A stretch of DNA of 64,000 nt, from contig NZ_CP045492.1 in NCBI RefSeq assembly GCF_015500055.1, forward strand, positions 2,056,501 through 2,120,500, in the 5' to 3' direction. Made by a program: the position numbers and the translations under genes. Positions 37,705 through 45,764 of the stretch are shown in pieces. The stretch's first letter is position 1; the number at the start of each line of letters is the position of its first letter. The notes beneath the pieces were generated by a model. The model was not told the origin of the DNA. It was given only the letters and a program-made list of their open reading frames with translations, and did no database searches. This DNA is from Mesorhizobium sp. NBSH29 (GTDB lineage Bacteria > Pseudomonadota > Alphaproteobacteria > Rhizobiales > Rhizobiaceae).

Positions 37705-38045
37705 GTGCTTTCAGCGGATTTCGACGCCAAGTGCATGCGGACCGCACGATTTACATCGTCTATGTGCTATGGATGATCGGTCACTCGCATCGGACGATTG
37801 CGGCAGCACTAGGGATGAGGTCAAAGCAGGTCGCTGGCATCATCCACAATTCGAAAGTCTATCGCGGCCGAGCAGCAATGACAGACGATGAACGCCGGCA
37901 GCACCTTGAGGACCTCAGGGTAATTAGAGCAGGTGATGACGGCCAGACTATCGATAACGGGGCGCTCGACAGAATACCGTTCAAGGTACGGCCTCTCAAA
38001 GCACGTCAGGGTCGGGGACCACTGAAACGAAAGGTCGGATTGTGA
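37701..38045 (+). CDS. Small helix-turn-helix-like phage protein
   Basis: 114 residues. MIGHSHRTIAAALGMRSKQVAGII reads as a helix-turn-helix of the GcrA/resolvase type; the tail is basic (VRPLKARQGRGPLKRKVGL). It overlaps the helicase end (ATGA). It may be a sequence-specific regulator; target unknown. Confidence 0.6.
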   Translation: MSAFSGFRRQVHADRTIYIVYVLWMIGHSHRTIAAALGMRSKQVAGIIHNSKVYRGRAAMTDDERRQHLEDLRVIRAGDDGQTIDNGALDRIPFKVRPLKARQGRGPLKRKVGL

Positions 38046-38947
38046 GCGGTTCGGTTGTCAAACGACGTTTAAAATCCCTCGAGCAGATGAGATCTGACAA
38101 CGCTGCGAAGGGTATCGCAAGCAAGACCCGCAAGATGGAACGCGATGCCCAGATAGCTCGGGACGTCCAGGAGGCGGAGAAACTGGGGGTAACGATCTTC
38201 ATGCTGTCTGCCCAACGGCGCGGTCCCATCGTTCTCCCTATGTCAGCGTACTACACTCGGGATGGAGAACATGAAATGAGGCGGGCAACGTTCTATCGCA
38301 ACATCGCCCTCGTATTTGGATCCCCCGGTTGGCATTTCTCGAACTCAGGGATACGGAGCAAAGCGGGTGACGTTGGGCACGGTGGCCGTGCTCGAGACGT
38401 CCAAGCTGTCGGCCGAGGCAGCATTGCGCTGGACATGAACGCGGCTTCCGCGCCGCTCGAATGGCTGGCTTCAACAGGTCGCTTGGAAACTCATGCCGAT
38501 CCAGCCGGCCAGCGAATGCTTCGCTTCGCTGTTGCCACAAGCTTTCGGGATATCCAGCAGGGAGCCGAGTTCGCAGGGTTGAAAGGCCAGGCCTACGACG
38601 GAAGTGGAGGCGGCGGCGGCGGTGCTGGGCGCCCGGTGACGGACCACATGATCGACTGTGTAAACCTGCTCATTAAAATCAGGGCGTCGATGCACCCTGG
38701 CCTATTTCGAACCATGGTCCGAACCGTCTGCGACGATGAATGGATTTGGGAAAAAACGAGCACGCCAAGCGACCGTCTCGCGATCATATTGCATCTTCAC
38801 CAGGCGATAGACAAAACGGCCGTCACATTGCGCTACATGACGGCCGCAGATTTTCGAAAGCGGTGGGGCAAGTTTACGCCGCTTTGGATTCCTCCGAAGC
38901 GGAAGCGGAAGAAGAAGGCTCTTGACGAGCAACAGCCCGCTCAATGA
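38042..38947 (+). CDS. Hypothetical phage protein with Gly-rich linker
   Basis: 301 residues, GTG start forming GTGA with the upstream stop. A basic N-terminus (VVKRRLKSLEQMRSDNAAKG) leads to a middle domain, a glycine linker (GSGGGGGGAG) and a C-terminal helical region (IRASMHPGLFRTMVRTVCDD). The last 74 bases overlap the 3' end of the convergent small XRE-like gene. Family unknown to me. Confidence 0.6.
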   Translation: MSGSVVKRRLKSLEQMRSDNAAKGIASKTRKMERDAQIARDVQEAEKLGVTIFMLSAQRRGPIVLPMSAYYTRDGEHEMRRATFYRNIALVFGSPGWHFSNSGIRSKAGDVGHGGRARDVQAVGRGSIALDMNAASAPLEWLASTGRLETHADPAGQRMLRFAVATSFRDIQQGAEFAGLKGQAYDGSGGGGGGAGRPVTDHMIDCVNLLIKIRASMHPGLFRTMVRTVCDDEWIWEKTSTPSDRLAIILHLHQAIDKTAVTLRYMTAADFRKRWGKFTPLWIPPKRKRKKKALDEQQPAQ

Positions 38948-39176
38948 TCCGCTGAACAGCCCCAACGTCAGCTATTGCCGCATCTGTTTCCGGCGTCCAC
39001 GCCGGCAACCCGGCTCGCACCGCCGCCAAGGCCAGCCGTTCTGTCTCGCTCAGCTCACGCGCCCCACGGCTTACCAAGCTTGCCAGATCTTTTCTGAAGC
39101 CGATCAGCGCGCCCGCTTCGCTGACCTGCTTGCGGTTGAAACCCATCTTCTCCATCCATTCCTGAAAATTGTTCAT
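38874..39176 (-). CDS. XRE-like small regulator with its own operator
   Basis: 100 residues. MNNFQEWMEKMGFNRKQVSE, then LIGFRKDLASLVSRGARELS resembles a small helix-turn-helix of Cro/XRE type; the tail is Ser/Ala-rich. It converges on, and overlaps by 74 bases, the end of the rightward block. A CGGCA-AGTT-TGCCG palindrome lies 29 bases upstream of its start, so it is probably under the phage repressor. It might act as antirepressor or late switch (inference). Confidence 0.6.
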   Translation of the reverse strand: MNNFQEWMEKMGFNRKQVSEAGALIGFRKDLASLVSRGARELSETERLALAAVRAGLPAWTPETDAAIADVGAVQRIIERAVARQEPSSSASASEESKAA

Positions 39177-39205
39177 TTTTCACCTCCAACTGTTTCGATG
39201 AATAC

Positions 39206-39219
39206 CGGCAAGTTTGCCG
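39206..39219. promoter_or_regulatory. Immunity-type operator upstream of the XRE-like gene
   Basis: Perfect arms CGGCA-AGTT-TGCCG, same geometry as the sites beside the repressor gene eight kilobases away. Confidence 0.6.
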
Positions 39220-39284
39220 GTAGATTGGTACATTCGCGAAAGACCATAAGATCCGTCATAGGGTGACTCTCGCCCCGACGGAGT

Positions 39285-39815
39285 TCATTCCTTGTCCTGG
39301 GCACGCTCAGTAATCGAACGTGCCTTCACAAAGTTCTCTTCTGTAGCAATGAGCTTGACGAGGACGTGGGCCGAATGCGGCACGTCCGCCGCTCCGTCCA
39401 GCCACATCATAACCCGAGCATAAGGGACGCCATAAATCTCAGCGAAGTAGGTAGGGGTTATGTTCGCTTCGTCGAGGGAGACGGCAAAATCCGCCGCCGT
39501 GATCCTCTTGTACGCGCCCGCCTTTCGGGTATCGACCGTCCTGGATGTGAGAATGCCGAACAAGGCTTTGCGTGCCGCATTCTCGGCGTCCTTCACGCTT
39601 TGGTATCGCCCGGCGCCACTGCTGTCCTCGTTGACGAGCATAGGCACCATTCCGGGTAGAGCGAACTGTGCGTAAAACTCGCCGCTGTCATCCCGGATAG
39701 GCAGGGCTTTTGCAATAGGTCTGGATGCAGGCTTGTCGGCCACGGAACGTACCTCGTCGATGTGCGATGCTTCGCGATCGACGGGAACATAATCTAAGCC
39801 GACCATCAGCGCCAC
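39285..39815 (-). CDS. Hypothetical phage protein, helix-turn-helix-like C-terminus
   Basis: 176 residues. The C-terminal part (RITAADFAVSLDEANITPTY, FAEIYGVPYARVMMWLDGAA) looks like a small DNA-binding helix pair. The middle holds a beta-rich region (GEFYAQFALPGMVPMLVNED). It overlaps the end of the DUF4942 gene by ten bases. Confidence 0.55.
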   Translation of the reverse strand: MALMVGLDYVPVDREASHIDEVRSVADKPASRPIAKALPIRDDSGEFYAQFALPGMVPMLVNEDSSGAGRYQSVKDAENAARKALFGILTSRTVDTRKAGAYKRITAADFAVSLDEANITPTYFAEIYGVPYARVMMWLDGAADVPHSAHVLVKLIATEENFVKARSITERAQDKE

Positions 39816-41356
39816 CGGCGGAAGGGGTGGCCGTCCATGTTCACACGGACAATCACCGTGGAGACATTGGTTCCGACTTCCGAAAATGATCCAATGGGGA
39901 GGTCTTCCCAGAGAGCGCCGAATTTTGTCATCATCGCTCGGAAGGCCAAAGATTTTTTTGTCTCCCGGAACTCAGTGCCTGCAGACATGATGGCATGCAG
40001 CTCGCCGGTTGGCTTGAGGAACTTCATTGCATGGACCACATGATCGATGTCGCGTTCTCGATCAAACGGTGGATTCATCACGACGCGGTCATAGAGCCCG
40101 GTAACTTTGGGGTCGAGACGGATGAAGTCCTGACAGAACACGCGATTGTAGATCCTCTCATCCGACAAGGCGGCTGCATAAGTGGGTTGGATCTCCACGC
40201 AATCCACAATGGTCTGCTTCACTATGGAATAGCGACGACCATACGACTCGGTAGGCAGCTCTTTGTGGACCAGAAGCCGAGCAAGGTTGCCAGTTCCGGA
40301 ACTCGGTTCGAGTATTCGCAGCGGCTGAGCCTTGTCTGCATCAATGGTAAGATGCACTCCACCGACCAGGGTGCCCGCAGCGGCACTTGGAGTTGGAAAA
40401 AACCCGTATCGCTTCGCAGGGGTCATTTTCGGATTGTTGAGCGGGTCCTCTTCCTTCGTCTGGCCGTCGCCGATTGTCTCACCGTACCACTCAGCGAGGA
40501 TCTGATTGACCTTGGTCACCAGGTCATCTCGGGTGAACCACAGATGGGCATTCCCATTCTTAAAACACCTCACCTTGAAATAGGCGCCTTCATGCTCCGA
40601 CTGTTGCGGGTCGCCCCATTTGCCGCTCTGTCGACGTTCTTGCTCGACCTGGCCAACGATGCCGGCATAGGCAGCCTTCACGGACTGGCCGTCGACGATC
40701 AAGAATGTTCTCTCGATGTCCAACAGCGTGTCTCGATGGTTTGTGCTGAAGCTATAGCTGCCGAACTGGTTGAAAGCGTAGTCCAGGATCAATCGCGCCC
40801 CGATCTTGAACCCGTCATGGCTGCGGAATCTCCGATCAAGCCTGGAGAAGGCATTGGCCACGCCGCGCCTGAAAATGTGATCGGAGTCGAGCATGAACGT
40901 TTCAAGAGTGGCGAAAATATTCTCGACTGTGACATCGGGCATGCCCTTGTCTATTTCCTCCTGGTTGATCAGTTGGCCGTGACGATCCAGTCTGTCGGGT
41001 ATATACCTCATCTGGTTGCGCAGCTGATCCTTGGCCTCCTTGTCCATCAGGCGCTCAAGGTCGGTGCGCTCGACGATCCACGACCACACGTTGACGTCGA
41101 TCAGCCGGCGTGCTGTCCGCAGGTAGAGATCTCGCTCCGGAAGGCTGACCGCCTGATTGAACTGCTTGATCTCGTCGATTTGGCTATCGTTGTAGGAATT
41201 GATCCCAGGCGATGCTCGGCTGGCCATTTTCTTCGCAGCCCGGATTGCGTCATCCGCTTCTGCAATTTTGGCGTAGGCGTCTGCGTATAGCTCGAGGGCT
41301 TGGTTGCGGAAACTGACGATGTCCTCGACAGTGTTGCGTGGCATGATTGCGTTCAT
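39806..41356 (-). CDS. DUF4942-type protein with methyltransferase domain
   Basis: 516 residues. The N-terminal half (EDIVSFRNQALELYADAYAK through a long helical region) resembles DUF4942 proteins of phages and plasmids. The C-terminal half has a SAM-binding start LRILEPSSGTGNLARLLVHK and the motif VVMNPPFDRERDIDH, typical of N6-adenine methyltransferases. It may modify phage DNA. ATG 41356 follows CAGGAGA; the upstream frame is not coding. The dyad sequence GCAATCATGCC appears in the first codons as well as upstream. Confidence 0.78.
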   Translation of the reverse strand: MNAIMPRNTVEDIVSFRNQALELYADAYAKIAEADDAIRAAKKMASRASPGINSYNDSQIDEIKQFNQAVSLPERDLYLRTARRLIDVNVWSWIVERTDLERLMDKEAKDQLRNQMRYIPDRLDRHGQLINQEEIDKGMPDVTVENIFATLETFMLDSDHIFRRGVANAFSRLDRRFRSHDGFKIGARLILDYAFNQFGSYSFSTNHRDTLLDIERTFLIVDGQSVKAAYAGIVGQVEQERRQSGKWGDPQQSEHEGAYFKVRCFKNGNAHLWFTRDDLVTKVNQILAEWYGETIGDGQTKEEDPLNNPKMTPAKRYGFFPTPSAAAGTLVGGVHLTIDADKAQPLRILEPSSGTGNLARLLVHKELPTESYGRRYSIVKQTIVDCVEIQPTYAAALSDERIYNRVFCQDFIRLDPKVTGLYDRVVMNPPFDRERDIDHVVHAMKFLKPTGELHAIMSAGTEFRETKKSLAFRAMMTKFGALWEDLPIGSFSEVGTNVSTVIVRVNMDGHPFRRWR

Positions 41357-41373
41357 AGATCGTTCTCCTGAGT

Positions 41374-41387
41374 TGGCATGATTGCCG
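41374..41387 (-). repeat. Dispersed dyad repeat, copy 2
   Basis: Minus strand CGGCA-ATCA-TGCCA, 17 bases before start 41356. GGCA/TGCC arm version. A second GCAATCATGCCA lies at about 41339-41350 inside the coding start. Confidence 0.75.
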
Positions 41388-41394
41388 GGGGGCA

Positions 41395-41416
41395 GGGCGC
41401 CGGCGAACCGGCGCCC
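41395..41416 (-). other. UUCG-loop hairpin between dnaN and the DUF4942 gene
   Basis: Minus strand GGGCGCCGG-TTCG-CCGGCGCCC, nine base pairs. No T-run follows; the next structure downstream is dyad copy 2. Confidence 0.6.
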
Positions 41417-41463
41417 CCTCAAACGAGTTGGAAAAAAATTACTTATCGAATGTGGATCACCGA

Positions 41464-42696
41464 TTACACCCGCATTGGCATGAGCACGCCCAGCCAGCCG
41501 TTTTCCTCACCTCTAATCAATATCGGATCGCTGGCACTGGCCATTTGAAAGACAATGTCGCCACCAGCGGGACAGGCGTTCGCGATCATCGAGGTGAGGT
41601 AGTCAGCGTTGAACCCGATCTCAATCCGCTCTCCTTCGTAATCGCATCCAAGGTCACTGGACGCGGCGCCGGTGTCCGGATTATTGACCGACAAAGTGCA
41701 TTTGCCACCTTCAAACACCGCCTTCACCGCACGCCCTCGCTCTGAGGCAATTACCGTGACGGCCTGCAGGGTGTCATTGAGATCCTTGGCGTCCAAAGTG
41801 GCGACCTTGTCATTCCCGGTAGGCATGACGCGACCATAGTCGGGAAACTCGCCGTCAACGAGTTTTGTCGCAATCTGCACGTTGTCCCAACCGATGACGA
41901 AAAGCTCCTCGTCCATCTTTATGTCGACCTGTCGAGGAGCGAATTTCCCCTTGAGCAGCTTGTGCAAGACATTGACTGCTTTGGATGGGATGATGACGCC
42001 AGGCATTTTGAGGCTGCCCTTTGCAGCGCTCATGGTTTGGCTGTACAGGCGATGTCCGTCGGTTGCAGTGGCTCGCAAAAACAACGACTTTCCACCCTCG
42101 GCATCGTCGTCGTATCGATAGGTTGCGTCACTCGCCAAGTGAAAATATACGCCGTTTAAATAGTAGCGGGTTTCCTCTGTCGAGATCGCGGCTTTGACTG
42201 CATCAAACGCGTTCCAGAGCGTTGACCCCGGCAGCGCGAAACGGTGAGGTTTGGCCTTGAACGTCTTGGCCTCCGGAAAGTCGGTTGGGGATATGGTTTG
42301 CAACCAGAAAACAGCCTTGCCAAATTCGAAGCGAGCAGACGCTGCCTCGCTGGCATTGTCTCCGGTGTTGTCCTCCTGTGCAGCGGGTAAGCTCATCACG
42401 ATGCGGTCCGATTTTGGCGATTTACTGCACATTGATGCGAGCAGAGAGACCGGGACGGTGGTGCTGAATCTGCTGTCGACCTCGCCAGGAACACGAATAC
42501 GGATATCCATGGAGATATCTGTACCAGTCAGCACCAGGTCGCCTGCTTCGGCGGCAAGTTTCACATTGGCCAGAATCGGGATTATGTCGCGGGTCACTGT
42601 CACCAGCTTGATTTTCTCGACAGCAGCGCTGAATGCTGCTCGATCGATCACCGCGATCGGGGTCGCTGTTGCAGCAATTTTGGGTTCGTTTTTCAT
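41464..42696 (-). CDS. dnaN: Phage DNA polymerase III beta sliding clamp
   Basis: 410 residues. AVIDRAAFSAAVEKIKLVTV, GDLVLTGTDISMDIRIRVPG, IEIGFNADYLTSMIAN and the C-terminal GVLMPMRV match the three-domain DnaN clamp, although the sequence between is diverged from chromosomal DnaN. A clamp would tether the host replicase to phage DNA. It stands between parB and the DUF4942 gene. ATG 42696 has GGAGA upstream; the longer frame is not coding. Confidence 0.9.
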   Translation of the reverse strand: MKNEPKIAATATPIAVIDRAAFSAAVEKIKLVTVTRDIIPILANVKLAAEAGDLVLTGTDISMDIRIRVPGEVDSRFSTTVPVSLLASMCSKSPKSDRIVMSLPAAQEDNTGDNASEAASARFEFGKAVFWLQTISPTDFPEAKTFKAKPHRFALPGSTLWNAFDAVKAAISTEETRYYLNGVYFHLASDATYRYDDDAEGGKSLFLRATATDGHRLYSQTMSAAKGSLKMPGVIIPSKAVNVLHKLLKGKFAPRQVDIKMDEELFVIGWDNVQIATKLVDGEFPDYGRVMPTGNDKVATLDAKDLNDTLQAVTVIASERGRAVKAVFEGGKCTLSVNNPDTGAASSDLGCDYEGERIEIGFNADYLTSMIANACPAGGDIVFQMASASDPILIRGEENGWLGVLMPMRV

Positions 42697-42714
42697 CGTG
42701 TGTTCTCCATTGGT

Positions 42715-42727
42715 TGCATGGGGTGCG
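42715..42727 (-). repeat. Dispersed dyad repeat, copy 3 (degenerate)
   Basis: Minus strand CGCA-CCCCA-TGCA, 18 bases before dnaN start 42696. Short-arm version with a five-base centre. Confidence 0.55.
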
Positions 42728-42741
42728 GGGGGGGGAATGTT

Positions 42742-42772
42742 AATGGGCGGGGAAAGTGCATCCCCGCCCATT
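42742..42772 (-). other. Hairpin between parB and dnaN
   Basis: Twelve-base arms AATGGGCGGGGA / TCCCCGCCCATT with a seven-base loop. Lies after the parB stop and before dyad copy 3. No T-run on the minus strand. Confidence 0.6.
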
Positions 42773-42795
42773 TTGATTGGCTTCGAAAGAAAGGG

Positions 42796-44583
42796 TCAGG
42801 CCTTTAAGATTTTCCAACCCTTGGTTCTGAGGGGTTTGGGTATCCAACCGGTTGCCGCACACGCATTGGCCGCCTCGACAACCATGTCCGATTTTTTCGG
42901 CCCCTTCCCGATATTGCCAGTCATCTCCACTAGCGCGTCGTTGATAAGAGGCTTGCTGCAGCTGGTGAAATAAGCAGTCGCGTCGAAGTGGGGCTTAACG
43001 TCGGCTTCAAACGAGGTCAGGAACGCAGTGCGCGTCTTGTCTCGAATGTTGTCAGCAGTGAAATCTTTGGTGAACCACTTTTCGGTGAGATCGATAGTAC
43101 CCGCAAATAGCGCTGCGATCGCCTTGTTGAGCTTCTCCGGTTCCATTTTGGAATAGGCGGCGAAGGAGGTGCCAATTTCTCGCGTTTTGGCATCCGATTT
43201 CATGCCGTAATCGATTGTCTCGATTTTGATACGAGAGGGTCGACCACCACCATGCGTCGAATTCACCGATTGCTCGAGGATGGCGGCGAGCAAAGCCAGG
43301 GCCTTTCCCGGCTGGGCCACAATTTCATGTTGGAGAGCTTTCGTTGCGGTGTGGCCGATGATGTCCTTGAGGGGCTGTGACAAGGCGAGGGGATCCTTTG
43401 CCTTGGCACTGGTCGATTCATCGGCGCCGCCTTTGCCGCCTTTCTCCGCGGTGCTTGGTCGAAGCACCCCCTTTTGAACTCTCATAGTCTCTGTGTCGAT
43501 AAGGACGCCTGATATCGCCATTTGGTCGGGAGTGAAAAGCGATTGTCGCGAGTTGAGTTCGTCGAACTCGGCATCGAGCGCATTGTAGCTGGCGAGTTCA
43601 TCGCTCGATAAGCATTCTGGATCGACATCGCTGGTCAGTTCGGAAATAGCGTCTAGCCGATTCAGCTGCTCCGGGGTCAACGCAACTTGCGTTGGATGCA
43701 ACCGCTTCACCGACCATATATCTTCGCCGAATTCTTCGGTAGTTTCGAAGAACGACCACCCCTCTAGCAGTGCCTCCTCGCGCATCTCGGCAAGGCGGGC
43801 ATCCTTTAGGTCGGCGATGAGTTCTGCGCTCGACCAGTAAACCTCTTCACCGAACAGATCCTGCTCGACGATGCCGCCTGCAGCGAGGTAGCGTTCCTCG
43901 GTGATGAACTCGGCAAGGCTGCTCGACGCCCTCACACTTTCGCGGCGCAATGCGCTGGTGATGGATTGCGGATTATTTCGCTGATATGAACCATCCAAGC
44001 GCGAAAAGCAGGCAAGCTGGGCCTCGGGGTCCGAACTGGCTGTGTAAGCGGCAGCGGCCGCAAAGCCGAGCACACCATTCTCGAACGCCGTGAGAATAAC
44101 TGGGTGCAGTTTTCCAAGCGCCAGGCGCCCTTTGACGAAGCGTTCCGTTTGACCAAAACGCAGGGCTATATCTTCGGTTGTTGCGCCGAGATCTGCCAAG
44201 TCCTTGAATGCTCGAAATTCGTCGGTGGGGGACATCTCGCGCCGAATGATGTTTTCGGCAAGGGACATTCCCAAAGCCCTTCTGTCGTCGACGTCGCGGT
44301 CGATAACGGGGATGGCAAAATCGTTGGGGAGCTCCTTTTCAGCTATCAGCTCGGCCAGCGCACGCATTCTGCGGCCGCCAGCAAGGACACGATAGCGCTG
44401 CCCACCGAGATCTGCGTCGCCGGCCTGGGGTGGTCTGACGGCAAGAGGCTGAATGATCCCATAGGAGAGGATCGAGGCTTTCATCGACCGGATGCTGTCC
44501 TGGTCATATTTTTTCCGTGCGTTGACGCCGTCAAGAACGAGGCGGTCAAAGGTGACGTTGAATTGTTGGTGATTGATTTCCAT
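42796..44583 (-). CDS. parB: ParB/Spo0J-family protein, large, without ParA partner
   Basis: 595 residues. The N-terminal ParB/Srx fold has NARKKYDQDSIRSMKASILS, AGGRRMRALAELIAEKEL and SLAENIIRREMSPTDEFRAF, followed by a helix-turn-helix region (TTEDIALRFGQTERFVKGRL). The C-terminal ~250 residues form a distinct extension. ParB proteins are CTP-dependent DNA clamps for segregation, but large phage and plasmid variants also act as regulators or nucleases. No parA gene is in view. ATG 44583 follows AAGGAGA. Confidence 0.88.
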   Translation of the reverse strand: MEINHQQFNVTFDRLVLDGVNARKKYDQDSIRSMKASILSYGIIQPLAVRPPQAGDADLGGQRYRVLAGGRRMRALAELIAEKELPNDFAIPVIDRDVDDRRALGMSLAENIIRREMSPTDEFRAFKDLADLGATTEDIALRFGQTERFVKGRLALGKLHPVILTAFENGVLGFAAAAAYTASSDPEAQLACFSRLDGSYQRNNPQSITSALRRESVRASSSLAEFITEERYLAAGGIVEQDLFGEEVYWSSAELIADLKDARLAEMREEALLEGWSFFETTEEFGEDIWSVKRLHPTQVALTPEQLNRLDAISELTSDVDPECLSSDELASYNALDAEFDELNSRQSLFTPDQMAISGVLIDTETMRVQKGVLRPSTAEKGGKGGADESTSAKAKDPLALSQPLKDIIGHTATKALQHEIVAQPGKALALLAAILEQSVNSTHGGGRPSRIKIETIDYGMKSDAKTREIGTSFAAYSKMEPEKLNKAIAALFAGTIDLTEKWFTKDFTADNIRDKTRTAFLTSFEADVKPHFDATAYFTSCSKPLINDALVEMTGNIGKGPKKSDMVVEAANACAATGWIPKPLRTKGWKILKA

Positions 44584-44599
44584 GCTGAATCTCCTTGTT

Positions 44600-44613
44600 G
44601 TGCATGGTTGCGG
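44600..44613 (-). repeat. Dispersed dyad repeat, copy 4
   Basis: Minus strand CCGCA-ACCA-TGCAC, 16 bases before parB start 44583. Short GCA/TGC arms. Confidence 0.65.
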
Positions 44614-44619
44614 GGGTAA

Positions 44620-44647
44620 ACAGGCGGGGCCAACGGGCCCCGCCTGT
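44620..44647 (-). other. Strong hairpin upstream of parB
   Basis: ACAGGCGGGGCC / GGCCCCGCCTGT, twelve base pairs, four-base loop. It sits between the stop of the preceding gene and dyad copy 4. Confidence 0.6.
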
Positions 44648-44652
44648 GGACA

Positions 44653-45129
44653 TCAGGCAGCGTCGGTTTGCTTGAAGAGAGTTATGGCTTCGTCGCGTGC
44701 CATGAGATTGAGAATGGGCACGTCGTCGCCGTGCTTCGCCTTGAGCAACGCAACGAGCGAATCCATCTCCAATTTTCCCTTTGGCACTTCATAGATGCGG
44801 CCTTGGGCTCGGTAGAGAACCTTGCGCTTAAGCGCCTTGTTCATGTCGCGCTCGACCATGTGGTCAGAAATTTGATCGGCACACCAGATTTCGAGGTCGC
44901 ACGACGTTTCAATGTCATCCGAGATGAACGCCGGGGGCAAGTTGTTGGCAATCCAGGCGTTCACGCCGTTCAGCATTCCCTGCTCGATGCGCTGTTCGTC
45001 GCACCCACCGTGTCCAGCGTTTCCCACGGTTCCCACGTTGCTCCCGTCGACCCAAAGGGTGGCCGAGTAGCAGTAGGTCTCGTGGGACATACCCTCGTTG
45101 ACCTCGATGTTTTTCAGTTCCAGTTTCAT
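44653..45129 (-). CDS. Hypothetical phage protein
   Basis: 158 residues. Begins MKLELKNIEVNEGMSHETYC with a beta-rich first half and a charged second half (MVERDMNKALKRKVLYRAQG). No family recognised. ATG 45129 follows GGAGAGA. Confidence 0.65.
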   Translation of the reverse strand: MKLELKNIEVNEGMSHETYCYSATLWVDGSNVGTVGNAGHGGCDEQRIEQGMLNGVNAWIANNLPPAFISDDIETSCDLEIWCADQISDHMVERDMNKALKRKVLYRAQGRIYEVPKGKLEMDSLVALLKAKHGDDVPILNLMARDEAITLFKQTDAA

Positions 45130-45142
45130 GATCTCTCCGTTG

Positions 45143-45156
45143 CTGCATTGTTGCGG
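45143..45156 (-). repeat. Dispersed dyad repeat, copy 5
   Basis: Minus strand CCGCA-ACAA-TGCAG, 13 bases before start 45129; short arms, centre ACAA. Confidence 0.6.
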
Positions 45157-45170
45157 GGGTAGTGGAAGTT

Positions 45171-45506
45171 CTAAGTCCAGACCCGTCTGTGAAAAAGGAC
45201 AGCCGGGCCCGCTATCGCCGGCAGGGACTCGGGGTCCGTGCCGGGATTGTGTGTGAGCCAGTTGTTCCGGTAAATCTCGGTGGCTCTTACATTCCGAATT
45301 CCGCCGCCGCTGTCATCGCCGACGAACATATCTTTGTAGGTCTCGCAGTCGAGGACTCGCACTCTCTCGAGTCCCTGGCCGTCGAGGTAGGGTTCGACGA
45401 CGACGCGCAGCTCGCTCAGAGTTGGGCTGGACTTCATTTCCAGCCACACCTCCTTTTTGGCGCCGATCACCGGAATGATTGTGATCATTGTTGGGAAATG
45501 GTCCAT
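45171..45506 (-). CDS. Hypothetical phage protein
   Basis: 111 residues. A beta-rich N-terminus (MITIIPVIGAKKEVWLEMKS) and a C-terminus LPAIAGPAVLFHRRVW reminiscent of small phage domains of DUF3846 type, though I am not sure of that. Start ATG 45506 shares its first base with the upstream stop (TGATG). Confidence 0.55.
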   Translation of the reverse strand: MDHFPTMITIIPVIGAKKEVWLEMKSSPTLSELRVVVEPYLDGQGLERVRVLDCETYKDMFVGDDSGGGIRNVRATEIYRNNWLTHNPGTDPESLPAIAGPAVLFHRRVWT

Positions 45507-45763
45507 CACCGGATGGCTTCCGTAGGGGCCTCATCATGATAGTATCGAACCATGCCGATCAGGGCATAGGCTGACACCTTCCGACCGTAGCGGTTGCAAA
45601 TTTTTTCTGCGGGTGTATCGCCTATCTCGGCGACCTGATTGGGCCATGAAGGGTGAGCGCCTTTGCGAGCCTCAATCGCTTCCTCAAGAGTTGGGAAAAT
45701 CATCCAAGGAATTATCAGGCTACTTTGGCTGTCAAACTCGTCAACAAGACATCCTTTTGCCAT
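45506..45763 (-). CDS. Small hypothetical phage protein
   Basis: 85 residues (MAKGCLVDEFDSQSSLIIPW, FPTLEEAIEARKGAHPSWPN). It starts two bases after the stop of the next gene upstream. Family unknown. Confidence 0.55.
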   Translation of the reverse strand: MAKGCLVDEFDSQSSLIIPWMIFPTLEEAIEARKGAHPSWPNQVAEIGDTPAEKICNRYGRKVSAYALIGMVRYYHDEAPTEAIR

Positions 45764-45764
45764 G

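Noticed and set aside
39995-41290. 431-residue open frame opposite the DUF4942/methyltransferase gene
   Set aside because: Shadow of a gene with clear methyltransferase motifs; no start context and no recognisable domain.
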